Origin: Sulfurovum sp.
GTDB taxonomy: Bacteria; Campylobacterota; Campylobacteria; Campylobacterales; Sulfurovaceae
NCBI GenBank assembly: GCA_024637255.1
Contig: JAGXFO010000012.1
Coordinates: 66,474 to 130,473, forward strand
Length of the DNA: 64,000 nt
Reading direction: 5' to 3'
In this document: piece by piece, positions 32,707 through 41,564 of the stretch
How the letters are laid out: each line of letters starts with the position of its first letter
Position numbering within the stretch: position 1 is the first letter of the stretch
The notes under the pieces: generated by a model
What the model saw: the letters and a program-made list of their open reading frames with translations, nothing else
Databases searched by the model: none
What the model was told of the DNA's origin: nothing
Program-made: the position numbers and the translations under genes

Positions 32707-33284
32707 TATTGTGCCTTTATAGTAGAATGTTTAAGGAATCCTGAAATAACCGAAAGAGATGAACGTTCATCTATAAGTTCAAGTTTATCTTTGGCCATCT
32801 TGACATTGCCTGCGCCAATCGCCAGGTATGCATCTACGAACAATGCCATCTCGTTATAGAGTTTTGAATCAGTCGGTTTTTTATTGAGTATTGCTGCAGT
32901 GTAGTTGCTTGCATCCGCAATAACCGTATTGCGGCTTGCACTCAAAGACTCCAATGCCTTCATATCCTGTTTTTGGACAGCCTGTGCAAAACTGTAAAGT
33001 TCAAAAAGTTCAAAATTGTTCTCCTTAAGTATCTTCAGTGCATTTGCATCATCACTTTTGTTCTGGAGTGTCAAGAAAGCCTCATTTGCTTCTGCAAGCT
33101 TTGTTTCATGTATAGCAGTCATTGCCAACTGGACCCCGAAATATAAAACAACTACAACAACTGCGCCCCATAATTTAACCTTATGCTTTCTGTAAAGTGA
33201 TTCGAGCCTAAAAGCACTCTCAAGTACTTTTTCATCTCCGCTTAACTCTGTTTTTACAAAATTTACATTGTCTTTAATGCTCAC
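32706..33284 (-). CDS. YfgM-like inner-membrane protein
   Basis: 192 aa: a charged cytoplasmic N-terminus, one membrane helix (about 38-56, LWGAVVVVVLYFGVQLAM) and a periplasmic helical domain of TPR-like repeats (ALKILKENNFELFELYSFA, LYNEMALFVDAYLAIGAGN). This is the YfgM layout, a periplasmic chaperone/SecYEG-associated factor. The start is GTG, set by GCAGGAGAATTAG. It is coupled to the BamB-like gene (TAATG overlap). Function is inferred from architecture and partner. Confidence 0.6.
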   Translation of the reverse strand: MSIKDNVNFVKTELSGDEKVLESAFRLESLYRKHKVKLWGAVVVVVLYFGVQLAMTAIHETKLAEANEAFLTLQNKSDDANALKILKENNFELFELYSFAQAVQKQDMKALESLSASRNTVIADASNYTAAILNKKPTDSKLYNEMALFVDAYLAIGAGNVKMAKDKLELIDERSSLSVISGFLKHSTIKAQ

Positions 33285-33342
33285 CTAATTCTCCTGCAAC
33301 ATTTTAATGCTACTATTATACCCTTTGGAGTTAAAAGAGGGG

Positions 33343-35565
33343 TTATAGTTCTACGACTGTAATCCCTAAGTTTCCAGGCATTCTATAAAATTTTTCTATT
33401 TTAGGATGATTTTTAAGATAATCGCCCACCATTTTCGATAAAACACCTCCACCTGTACCATGAATAATCTGCACCTCATGTAATCCATGAACCAGTGCAT
33501 CAGAGAGAAATTTATCTACTGTGTCTATGGCTTCATCTGCATACATACCCAACAATTTCAGAGACAACGCTGCTCCAGCTTTTTCAACAGTTACTTGTAT
33601 CTCTTTTGCTTTAGGCTTTACTTTTATTGAGGGTGTATCGCCTCTTCTTTTAAGCTGTACTGACGGTACTCTCATCTTCAAACCATCCACAATAATAGTG
33701 GCATCTTTTCCATGGATACTGAGTATCTCACCTTTATGGGATCGGTACTTCACCTTATCGCCCTCTTTAAGCGGGATTTCATCTAGCAATTGTACTTCTT
33801 TTTGCTTATAATCTTTATGTTTATGTGCCACATTAAGCAGACGTCTCCCCTCTGTTGACTCCTGTACTTTCAAGGCTTCTCTTGCTTTTTTAGTCGCTGC
33901 ATTGTAGCGGTTTTCAAGTGTAGCTATGGCTTTTCTGTGACTCTCTTGCAGCTTAAATTCTTCCTCTTGTAATTTCTCTTTCAGTTTTTCTACTGACTTC
34001 AATTCCTCATCTATTTTGGCTATTTTCATACGCATTTCACGCTCAAGTGAGGTAGATTTTTCTATGAGCTCATTAAGGTTTTCCTTGTCTTCCCCATAAA
34101 CCTCTTTTGCTTTATGAACGATGGATGCAGGTACGCCATAGCGCTGTGCTGTCTCAAAAGCATAACTTTTGCCGATGCTTCCTTGTAAAAACGTATAAGT
34201 AGGCAATCTTCGCTCTTCGTCGTACAGTGCTGCGATCAGCTCCACCTCTTCATCGCTCGCCATCAGTGAAGCCAAACGTTTATGATGTGTAGTCACAATA
34301 AAAGAAATGCCTTTTTTACGAAGCTCATCAAGCATGACACGAAAAAGACTTGCTGCTTCATCGGAGTCTGTGCCAAGTTCTATCTCATCTACTCCCACTA
34401 TGGCATCTTCTTTGCCAAACAACTTTGCAAACTCTTGCATACGTCCTGCAAAGGTGGAGATGTCATTCTTTACAGACTGAGGGTCATCTATAATTGCTTC
34501 GATGCTTTTATAGTGTCCCACCTCTGTTTTGGCTGGATCACACTTAAAAGGAAGTAGGTATTTACTCATATACACAGCAGAAAGCATGGACTTGAGTAGC
34601 ATGGTCTTTCCTCCCGCATTCACACCCGTGACAAGCATAATTTGTTTAGAAAAATCCATTGTTATGGGCACAGGATTCTCTATGGCAGGGTGGGCAAAAT
34701 CCTGTAATTTGATACGCTTATGTTTAGAGGGCAAAATAAACTCGTACTCTTTTGCTCTTGCAAAACTTACACGTGCCTGATAATGGTCAAACCTGTCATA
34801 CTCTTTGTTAATAAAAGCCAAAAAACGTTCCCATTTAAAAAAAATTGCCGACATATTTTTACAGTAGCGATAAATGATTTCCTCTTTGCTTGAGAGCAGT
34901 GCAGACTCTTTCTCTTTTAGGTGAGAAATGCTTTGTGGAATAATATAAAAAAAGCCTCCCGGACTACGTGCGGCTACCGTAGCTTTGATGGCATTATTGA
35001 ACCCGCCACGCACAAGTAAAGTTTCTTCTCCGCCATTAAAATGCACCTGCGTGTCCACAAGGTAATCCCTTAGTTTAGAAGAGTGTGCCAGCTTGTAGAG
35101 TGTTTCTTTGATATCTATCTTGTTTTGTTTGATGGCACGTTCAAGTTTAAAAAGCTCCGGGTCACGCTCAGGATTGATGTCGCCTTCAGCAGTAAAATAT
35201 CCTATAATCTCTACTATCTCTTCAGGCATCTCTATGCCTTGTATCCAAGAGGCGATCGGTTCTGCAAAGCCTATTGCACTCAGTTTGTTAAAGTACGAAA
35301 ACATCGTTACAAAAGCATAAATCTCATCCAAACTAAGTACTGCCTGCTTTTGAATACGCGCGAGTTCTCTGTCTAAGTTCGGTACAGACGATGGGGTGGG
35401 AAACTGTGCGTTTGAGAGTGCCTGTATATAACGATAATGCTGGTTAATGTCGCCCATCATAGCTACAGGTTTTTCTCTGGCCAAAAATTGTTTAAACTGC
35501 TGGATATAGCCATCTAAGTCCAGTTTTTGGATGATAGACTTATCGCTCTTATCCTGTGAGCCCAT
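33343..35565 (-). CDS. mutS2: MutS2 (Smr-domain ATPase)
   Basis: MutS2 acts on branched DNA and on collided ribosomes rather than in mismatch repair; in Helicobacter it suppresses recombination. The ~740-aa protein lacks the MutS mismatch-binding domain. The ATPase has Walker A TGVNAGGKTMLLKSM and VGVDEIELGTDSDEAASL; a long coiled coil follows (SLEREMRMKIAKIDEELK). The C-terminal Smr nuclease domain carries HGLHEVQIIHGTGGGVLSKMV. I take the ATG at 35563-35565, 4 nt after the murC stop; a GTG six codons upstream overlaps murC. Confidence 0.93.
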   Translation of the reverse strand: MGSQDKSDKSIIQKLDLDGYIQQFKQFLAREKPVAMMGDINQHYRYIQALSNAQFPTPSSVPNLDRELARIQKQAVLSLDEIYAFVTMFSYFNKLSAIGFAEPIASWIQGIEMPEEIVEIIGYFTAEGDINPERDPELFKLERAIKQNKIDIKETLYKLAHSSKLRDYLVDTQVHFNGGEETLLVRGGFNNAIKATVAARSPGGFFYIIPQSISHLKEKESALLSSKEEIIYRYCKNMSAIFFKWERFLAFINKEYDRFDHYQARVSFARAKEYEFILPSKHKRIKLQDFAHPAIENPVPITMDFSKQIMLVTGVNAGGKTMLLKSMLSAVYMSKYLLPFKCDPAKTEVGHYKSIEAIIDDPQSVKNDISTFAGRMQEFAKLFGKEDAIVGVDEIELGTDSDEAASLFRVMLDELRKKGISFIVTTHHKRLASLMASDEEVELIAALYDEERRLPTYTFLQGSIGKSYAFETAQRYGVPASIVHKAKEVYGEDKENLNELIEKSTSLEREMRMKIAKIDEELKSVEKLKEKLQEEEFKLQESHRKAIATLENRYNAATKKAREALKVQESTEGRRLLNVAHKHKDYKQKEVQLLDEIPLKEGDKVKYRSHKGEILSIHGKDATIIVDGLKMRVPSVQLKRRGDTPSIKVKPKAKEIQVTVEKAGAALSLKLLGMYADEAIDTVDKFLSDALVHGLHEVQIIHGTGGGVLSKMVGDYLKNHPKIEKFYRMPGNLGITVVEL

Positions 35566-35569
35566 TGAC

Positions 35570-36892
35570 TTACGCTTCTCCACGGATCTGATAGGTTATA
35601 TCGCCTGCGCCAAAAGCTGCGATGAGACCTTCGCTGTACTCTCTTATGATATGACCATCTTTGGAAATTTTTACGATTCCATCTTCTTTGGTCACCCAAT
35701 CTGCCATAAGGAGCTTATAGCGTGAAAATGCGCCTTTTAAGTCTATGTCAACTTCAAGTTCTCCTGCCGACCAGATAGGGAGTAGCACCAACTCGTCCAC
35801 TCCCTCAAAGCACTCTACAAATGCTTGAAGATTGTCCATCGTTCTTGAATATTTGTGCGGCTGCCATATCACATTAAGCTCTGTGAAACCTCTTAGGTCT
35901 CTATACGTTTGCAGTGAAGTAATCGTTACTTTAATTTCTGTGGGATGGTGCCCGTAATCATCTATAACTACACATTTTTCTCTGTTTTGCACAATATCGA
36001 AACGCTTTTTGATTCCTTTATAGTTCAAAAGGTTTGCACGTACATCTTCAAGATTCTCTTTCAGCTCCAAAGCGCCCAAAATGGCCAGTGCAGCATCAAG
36101 TGCGATGTGATGCCCAAAGCCAAAAACTTCAAAAGCACCCAGGTCTAAAAGCTCAAATTTGGTGTGCGGCTTTCCGTCCACTAAAATAAATGATACATTT
36201 TTAATATCTTTAGATGGGTAAAGCTTGACACTCGGCATGTCCAAAGAAGCAAGAAACGTATCTTCTGCATTAATCACGCGTATTTTTGCCAAGGACAAGA
36301 AATTTTTGTACGCATTATAGAAACGTTCTTCATCATAGCCATAATATTCCATGTGCTCTGGTTCCACATTGGTGACTATGGCAAGATAAGGATTTGAATT
36401 TAAAAAACTTTCATCACTTTCATCTGCTTCAAATACCACCTTATTGTTCGCATAAGGGCGCACGTTGGATCCAAATTCTTTCGAGATAGCTCCTATGAGC
36501 GCGTTGGATTGCGGAACAATAGATGCAAGCATTGCAGAAGTGGTACTTTTACCGTGCGCACCGCCTACGGCATAGACTTCTTTTTTTTCCAAAATACTTT
36601 TTAACGCCTCTTTACGTGAAAGAAGTTCTATGCCTAATACTTTTGCTTTTTGATACTCAGGGTTGGTAGGTCGTACCGCTGCTGAATAAATGACCCTATC
36701 TACTCCCTCCACTGCATCTTCATGGTGCGGGATAGTTATTTTAGCATCAAAATTGGTTGCCAGATCGTTGGTAATCTCTGTCTGCTTGATATCTGAACCA
36801 GAGATCTTGTGACCGTCATTCGCTAAAAATTTTGCGAGTGCGGAAAGTCCGATACCACCTATACCTATAAAATGAATTTTAAGATTTTCCAT
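35570..36892 (-). CDS. murC: UDP-N-acetylmuramate--L-alanine ligase
   Basis: Adds L-Ala to UDP-MurNAc in peptidoglycan precursor synthesis. Landmarks are HFIGIGGIGLSALAKFL (nucleotide fold), GAHGKSTTSAML (ATP loop), NVEPEHMEYYG and VIDDYGHHPTEIKVT. The start is the ATG at 36890-36892, directly after the stop of the upstream gene and giving the canonical N-terminus; an ATG five codons earlier overlaps that gene. Final length is 440 aa. Confidence 0.95.
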   Translation of the reverse strand: MENLKIHFIGIGGIGLSALAKFLANDGHKISGSDIKQTEITNDLATNFDAKITIPHHEDAVEGVDRVIYSAAVRPTNPEYQKAKVLGIELLSRKEALKSILEKKEVYAVGGAHGKSTTSAMLASIVPQSNALIGAISKEFGSNVRPYANNKVVFEADESDESFLNSNPYLAIVTNVEPEHMEYYGYDEERFYNAYKNFLSLAKIRVINAEDTFLASLDMPSVKLYPSKDIKNVSFILVDGKPHTKFELLDLGAFEVFGFGHHIALDAALAILGALELKENLEDVRANLLNYKGIKKRFDIVQNREKCVVIDDYGHHPTEIKVTITSLQTYRDLRGFTELNVIWQPHKYSRTMDNLQAFVECFEGVDELVLLPIWSAGELEVDIDLKGAFSRYKLLMADWVTKEDGIVKISKDGHIIREYSEGLIAAFGAGDITYQIRGEA

Positions 36893-36893
36893 T

Positions 36894-37487
36894 TTATTTA
36901 CTTTCATCCAAAATACGCAGCTCTTCTTTGCCTTCCTTCACCTGCTTTGCAAACGTGTCAAGCAAAATATCCGTCGGCTGTGTAAATGTTTGAATAAAAA
37001 ATGCTAAAGGATCATGCTCATCTACCCCGTCAACATCCACAAGGTTTTCTATAAAATCTTCAAAACTATGTCCTGCCATCACTGCTGCTGCATGAATCAT
37101 CATAGCATCTTTAAGATCCGCATGGTCTATGGTGTAGTTGAGTACTAGAAATATCTCTTTGGCACCTTTTTTATCGTTCTCGCTGTAGCGTTGGATCCCG
37201 TGTTCATAAATGGCTCTGGCAGTCGCCATGTCTTCAGCATCACTCATGTCAAATAACTGGGAAGTAGTGAGTTTTTCCGCTAGTCTGTCAAACGCAGTGT
37301 TAACAATAAAAGTAAAGATCTCATTGATCTCATCTTCGGATGCTTCGATGATGAGCTGTGCGTCTAAAAGCTGATACCCTTTTGCAATGCTTTCTTCTAC
37401 TTTGCACTCCGCTTCAAGTCTTGCAATATTTGCCAAAAACTCTGGGTCTTTTTTTAATTCTTCGACGTGTATTTCAGGGTTTTGCAT
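36894..37487 (-). CDS. Conserved-looking hypothetical protein in the murC cluster
   Basis: Not recognised. It is a 197-aa acidic, helical, soluble protein with no signal or membrane helix; many Asp/Glu and repeated short helices (ASEDEINEIFTFIVNTAFDRL, TARAIYEHGIQRYSENDKKG) suggest a TPR-like or helical-bundle fold. Helicobacter pylori also has a hypothetical gene in its mutS2-murC-aminotransferase cluster, so it may be a phylum-specific member of this group. It starts at the base before the dapC stop and abuts murC. Confidence 0.75.
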   Translation of the reverse strand: MQNPEIHVEELKKDPEFLANIARLEAECKVEESIAKGYQLLDAQLIIEASEDEINEIFTFIVNTAFDRLAEKLTTSQLFDMSDAEDMATARAIYEHGIQRYSENDKKGAKEIFLVLNYTIDHADLKDAMMIHAAAVMAGHSFEDFIENLVDVDGVDEHDPLAFFIQTFTQPTDILLDTFAKQVKEGKEELRILDESK

Positions 37488-38615
37488 TTAATTGTTCTCC
37501 AAACAGTGTTTAATTCTTGTGAGCGCTTCTCTTGTTTTATCAGCTTCATACACAAGTGCCAGCCTTACATAGTTTTGGCCTTCGCCTTGGCGTCCCAAAA
37601 AAGAGCCCGGTATGACTTTTAGGTTATACTCTTTATAGAGTCTTAGGGTAAATGCTATCTCATCTTCCACCTTGAGCCAAATATAAAATGTTGCTTCTGG
37701 CATAGGTACACCCAATACCTCATGAGCAATGCGAAAGTTTTCTTTATATTTTTGTCTAAAGCCTTCTACATGTTTTTGGTCTGCCCATGCTGCAGCTGCT
37801 GCATACTGCAAAGGCAAGGGTGAAGCGCACCCCACATAGGTTCTATAAACCATATATGCCCTGAGTATATCTGCATCACCTGCTATGAACCCGGAACGAA
37901 GTCCGGGAGCAGAAGAGCGCTTGGAGATAGAATTGATGACCAAAATATTTTTAAAACTCTCATTGCCTGCTTCCACACTTGCATTCAGCAAAGAAGGTAA
38001 AGGTTCATTCAGATAAAGGTCTATATAGCATTCATCATTAAGGAGCACAAAGTCATGTTTGAGTGCCAGTTTAACCCATTGCTTCAGCGCATCCATAGGC
38101 ATCACTGAGGAGGTAGGGTTATTGGGAGAGTTAAGTATCACAAAGTCTGCTCTGCCTAATGATTCTTCGTCTACAATGGGCTGAAAATGATTGTCTTCAT
38201 TCAGATTAAGATAGATCACCTCGGCCCTGCATGCCCTTGCTGCACCCTCATAAATCTGATAAAAAGGATTTGGGTACACCATCACGGGATCTTTCACATC
38301 ATGAAGTAAAAACTGTGGAAAATTAAACAGCACTTCTCTTGTACCAAAAGTGGGGATAATCTGGTCACCCCCCAGACTGAGTCCAAACCGTCCCTCAATA
38401 TAAGAAAGCATCCCTTCTCTAAGGACTGTTTCTCCTGCTGTTTTGGGGTATTTATTGAGTAGTGCACTGTGTTGATTTAAGACGTCCAAAATGAATGCCG
38501 GTGTGTCAAACTGTGGCTCTCCTATGGTAAGACTCAGTTCTTTGTAAAAACTGTTTGGGATAACACCTTCAAGTAAAGTAGCCAGTTTCTCAAAAGGATA
38601 TGTTTCGAAGTTCAT
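37488..38615 (-). CDS. dapC: Succinyldiaminopimelate aminotransferase-like (class I/II aminotransferase)
   Basis: PLP-dependent fold-type I aminotransferase of 375 aa, probably for the diaminopimelate/lysine pathway given its place next to murC. The substrate-binding NSPNNPTSS, the NDECYIDLY segment and the PLP lysine in INSISKRSSAPGLRSGF are visible. FYIWLKVEDE and GSFLGRQGEGQNYVRLAL near the end are typical of DapC. The gene name rests on family and synteny; an alternative aromatic or alanine specificity cannot be excluded. Confidence 0.82.
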   Translation of the reverse strand: MNFETYPFEKLATLLEGVIPNSFYKELSLTIGEPQFDTPAFILDVLNQHSALLNKYPKTAGETVLREGMLSYIEGRFGLSLGGDQIIPTFGTREVLFNFPQFLLHDVKDPVMVYPNPFYQIYEGAARACRAEVIYLNLNEDNHFQPIVDEESLGRADFVILNSPNNPTSSVMPMDALKQWVKLALKHDFVLLNDECYIDLYLNEPLPSLLNASVEAGNESFKNILVINSISKRSSAPGLRSGFIAGDADILRAYMVYRTYVGCASPLPLQYAAAAAWADQKHVEGFRQKYKENFRIAHEVLGVPMPEATFYIWLKVEDEIAFTLRLYKEYNLKVIPGSFLGRQGEGQNYVRLALVYEADKTREALTRIKHCLENN

Positions 38616-38696
38616 AGTTGCCCTGATTTTTTAGAAAGATTATAGCGAAGTTGCTGTTAAAACTTTAACCCCGGTCGAGAAACATAAACTGTAAAA

Positions 38697-40406
38697 TTAC
38701 TGCACAGTAAGAAAAGCGCCTTTACTTATATGTTGCCGTACTTTTTGTAACGCTTTTTCTGCAGCATTTTTATCCTCATAGGCACCTACAAGCACTTTAT
38801 ATATATTGGAATATTCTACTTTATAAGACATTCCCAAGCGTTCAATTCGCAGCAGGTAGTCTCTTTTAGGCGCTTGGGTAAAAGAACCTGCCTGTACATA
38901 ATATCTTTCGTGTTTTCCTGTTGGATGATTTTGATTCGTTTGGAAAGTTTTACTTTGTGCTGACTTTGCTGTAGTACTTAGCTCTACTCTTTGTCTCTTT
39001 TGTTTCAGCCCGCTCCCCTTATAGTCTATAAGCCACTTTATAATGTCATTTTGAACCTGTGCCCCTCTCCATGTACCATTTTTTGTCTCCACGAGTATTA
39101 CTACTGTATAGAGTTGTCCCGATCTGCTCTGTACATACCCTACAATATTTTTTACCCCATTCACAGTACCTGTTTTCATCCATGCCCTGTTTCTAACTGT
39201 GCTGCCCGCAAAACGTCTTTTAATAGTACCGTCTACGCCTGCAACAGAAAGTGTATTCATCCATCGCTTACCATAACGGCTGTGCGCATCGTCACACATA
39301 TCTCCAAGTTCTTTGGCTGTAACTTTTGCGATGCGGGAGAGTCCGCTTCCATTGTCTATCTTTACATTTCCGCGTATTGCTCCATTTTTTTTCAAAATTT
39401 CCACAACAGCTTTTCTTCCTTTGGTCAGTCTGGCGGGCGCACCATACATTTTTGCTCCTAAAAAAAGCATCAAATGTCTCGCATAAAGGTTGTTACTTTT
39501 TTTGGCTGTTTCCGAAACAATTGACTCCAAAGGTTTGGAATAATGGGTAAACAACATTTTCGAATTTCCCGGCACCTTACGTAAATGCATTACCCCATTG
39601 ACCTTGACACCTTTTTTTTGTAGCTGGTCCTTAAGTGCATAATAAAAAGAGAGATAAGGTTTGGTTATGACTTGACAAATGTTAGTTGTTCCACAATTTT
39701 GTGATATGGGGCCATACAGTGAAACTACGGGGATGTTTGTACTTTTATCCACCCTAACTGCTGGCCATGAATATCTTCCTGAACATGGTTGGTTCACACG
39801 TTTTAATTTATTGACCAGCTTATAGCTGCCATCAATCGTTTTTTGCCTCACTTCATTTTTCCTAGGCGTGACACATACGGTGCTAATGCGTTCATTAAAC
39901 ATCATTCCATCAGGCATGGCATTATAAGGACTGTAAGTATTATTGTCAAACCCTGAGTTATCCTTGCTTCCCACATCAAAATAGCTTCTGTCGATCACGA
40001 TGTTTCCGGTGATTTGTTTGATGCCCTGCTCACGTATACGCTGCACAATACTGCTCATATCTTTGTCCGAAAGTGTCGGATCGCCATAGCCTTTAACCAC
40101 AAGATCACCATTGAGTACCCCATCACGTAGCACACCATCCATATAAAACTGTGTAGGCCAACGATAGTCAAAACCTAGCTTCAATATGGACGCGTAGGTG
40201 GTCATTACTTTAATCACTGAAGCGGGCACGCGCGATTGGTCTTCACGGTGAGATGCCACCATGCGGCCATCTTTTCCCGTTTCTTTAATGTAAATACTCA
40301 CATCTTTTCTGTCTAATCCCGATTTTCTCAGTTGTGCCTCTATGCCTTCTGGCATAGCCAAAAGCCAAGCAGACAACACAAAATACATAAAAATAATAAC
40401 TCTCAA
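38697..40406 (-). CDS. dacB: D-alanyl-D-alanine carboxypeptidase/endopeptidase (PBP4-type) with SPOR domain
   Basis: A 569-aa periplasmic penicillin-binding protein. A signal peptide covers residues 1-19. The catalytic Ser63-x-x-Lys66 (PASVIKV), the SxN motif in TAKKSNNLYARHL and the WMKTGTVNG box are all present, with the PBP4 insert between. A ~70-residue SPOR domain (HERYYVQAGSFTQ to the end) is fused at the C-terminus, which would bring it to denuded glycan at the septum. The start is TTG, preceded by AAGGATAGAGA and overlapping the upstream lyase gene by four bases; an ATG six codons later is the alternative. Confidence 0.9.
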   Translation of the reverse strand: MRVIIFMYFVLSAWLLAMPEGIEAQLRKSGLDRKDVSIYIKETGKDGRMVASHREDQSRVPASVIKVMTTYASILKLGFDYRWPTQFYMDGVLRDGVLNGDLVVKGYGDPTLSDKDMSSIVQRIREQGIKQITGNIVIDRSYFDVGSKDNSGFDNNTYSPYNAMPDGMMFNERISTVCVTPRKNEVRQKTIDGSYKLVNKLKRVNQPCSGRYSWPAVRVDKSTNIPVVSLYGPISQNCGTTNICQVITKPYLSFYYALKDQLQKKGVKVNGVMHLRKVPGNSKMLFTHYSKPLESIVSETAKKSNNLYARHLMLFLGAKMYGAPARLTKGRKAVVEILKKNGAIRGNVKIDNGSGLSRIAKVTAKELGDMCDDAHSRYGKRWMNTLSVAGVDGTIKRRFAGSTVRNRAWMKTGTVNGVKNIVGYVQSRSGQLYTVVILVETKNGTWRGAQVQNDIIKWLIDYKGSGLKQKRQRVELSTTAKSAQSKTFQTNQNHPTGKHERYYVQAGSFTQAPKRDYLLRIERLGMSYKVEYSNIYKVLVGAYEDKNAAEKALQKVRQHISKGAFLTVQ

Positions 40407-41563
40407 TCTCTATCCTTATAAGCATCATGCAATCTTTGCATGGCCTCTTCCAATACTGTTTTTGATGTGCCTATGTTTAAACGCATAAACCCTTCACCCG
40501 CTTTTCCAAAACTCTCTCCATCATTGAGTCCTAATCTTGCTTTAAATACAAAGAAGTCTACGAGTTCCTTGTGGCCAAGTCCCAATGCTCTACAGTCTAG
40601 CCACATGAGAAAAGTAGCCTCCGTAGGGACAGGAAAGATTGGTATATCTTTGTGCACAAGGAATTGGCTCACATACGCTATATTTGCCTTCAAATGCTTC
40701 TTGAGCGCTTCAAGCCACTCTTCACCATTCTCATAGGCGGAGATAAGTGCCTCTATACCAAAAGGGTTGCCGTTGCTAATGCCTGATTTGTTCTGCTCTA
40801 GCACGTATGCCTGACGTAATTTTGGATCACGAATAATAGCATAAGAGGTATTAAGTCCTGCGATATTAAACGTTTTTGAGGGTGCATTGAGGACAATACA
40901 CTGCTTTGCTGTCTTTTCAAAGGTTCCAAGGCTATGGTATATTTTATCATAAACAACGTCCGCATGAATCTCATCTGAAATAATGAGCACATCATGCCTT
41001 ATGCAAATATCTATAATCCTTCCCAACTCTTCTTTGCTCCAGATACGCCCGGTGGGATTGTGTGGAGAGCAGAGTAAAAACAGTGTTGCTGCTGATGCTT
41101 TTGCCTCAAAATCATCATAATCTATATGATAACTCCCATTTTCATACACCAGTGTATTGTCAAGTATTTGTCTGTTTTTATGTTTGACCGAAGAGGCGAA
41201 AGGAGGATACAAAGGTGTTTGAATAATAATACCGTCTCCTTCTTTACTATAAGCAGAAATAGCAAAGTTTATAGACGGTACCACACCATAACAAGGCACT
41301 GTCCACTCTTTTTCTACATGCCAAGAAAAACGTTTGTGCATCCAGTGCCTTATAGCATCAAAATAGGTATCAGGATACACAGTATAGCCATACAGCGGAT
41401 GGGAAGCTCTTTTCACCATGCTATCCTGCACACAAGAGGGAGAAGCCAGATCCATATCTGCCACCCACAAAGGAAGCAGTTCGTCCGTACCGAACTTATC
41501 CTTGGCCTCATCCAACTTTACAGTGTAGGTTCCCTTGCGGTCTATGGCTTCAAATATCTGCAT
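40403..41563 (-). CDS. MalY/PatB-type PLP C-S lyase, likely ovothiol sulfoxide lyase (OvoB role)
   Basis: The 386-aa fold-type I PLP enzyme matches the cystathionine beta-lyase PatB/MalY branch: LWVADMDLASP, HPLYGYTVYPDTYFDAI, CSPHNPTGRIWS, SDEIHADVVY and the PLP lysine in NAPSKTFNIAGL. On its own it would be called a cysteine-S-conjugate lyase. It begins one base after the ovoA stop, and ovothiol synthesis needs exactly a PLP lyase to split the histidyl-cysteine sulfoxide made by OvoA. I therefore infer an OvoB role; a methionine-pathway role remains possible. Confidence 0.78.
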   Translation of the reverse strand: MQIFEAIDRKGTYTVKLDEAKDKFGTDELLPLWVADMDLASPSCVQDSMVKRASHPLYGYTVYPDTYFDAIRHWMHKRFSWHVEKEWTVPCYGVVPSINFAISAYSKEGDGIIIQTPLYPPFASSVKHKNRQILDNTLVYENGSYHIDYDDFEAKASAATLFLLCSPHNPTGRIWSKEELGRIIDICIRHDVLIISDEIHADVVYDKIYHSLGTFEKTAKQCIVLNAPSKTFNIAGLNTSYAIIRDPKLRQAYVLEQNKSGISNGNPFGIEALISAYENGEEWLEALKKHLKANIAYVSQFLVHKDIPIFPVPTEATFLMWLDCRALGLGHKELVDFFVFKARLGLNDGESFGKAGEGFMRLNIGTSKTVLEEAMQRLHDAYKDRD

Positions 41564-41564
41564 C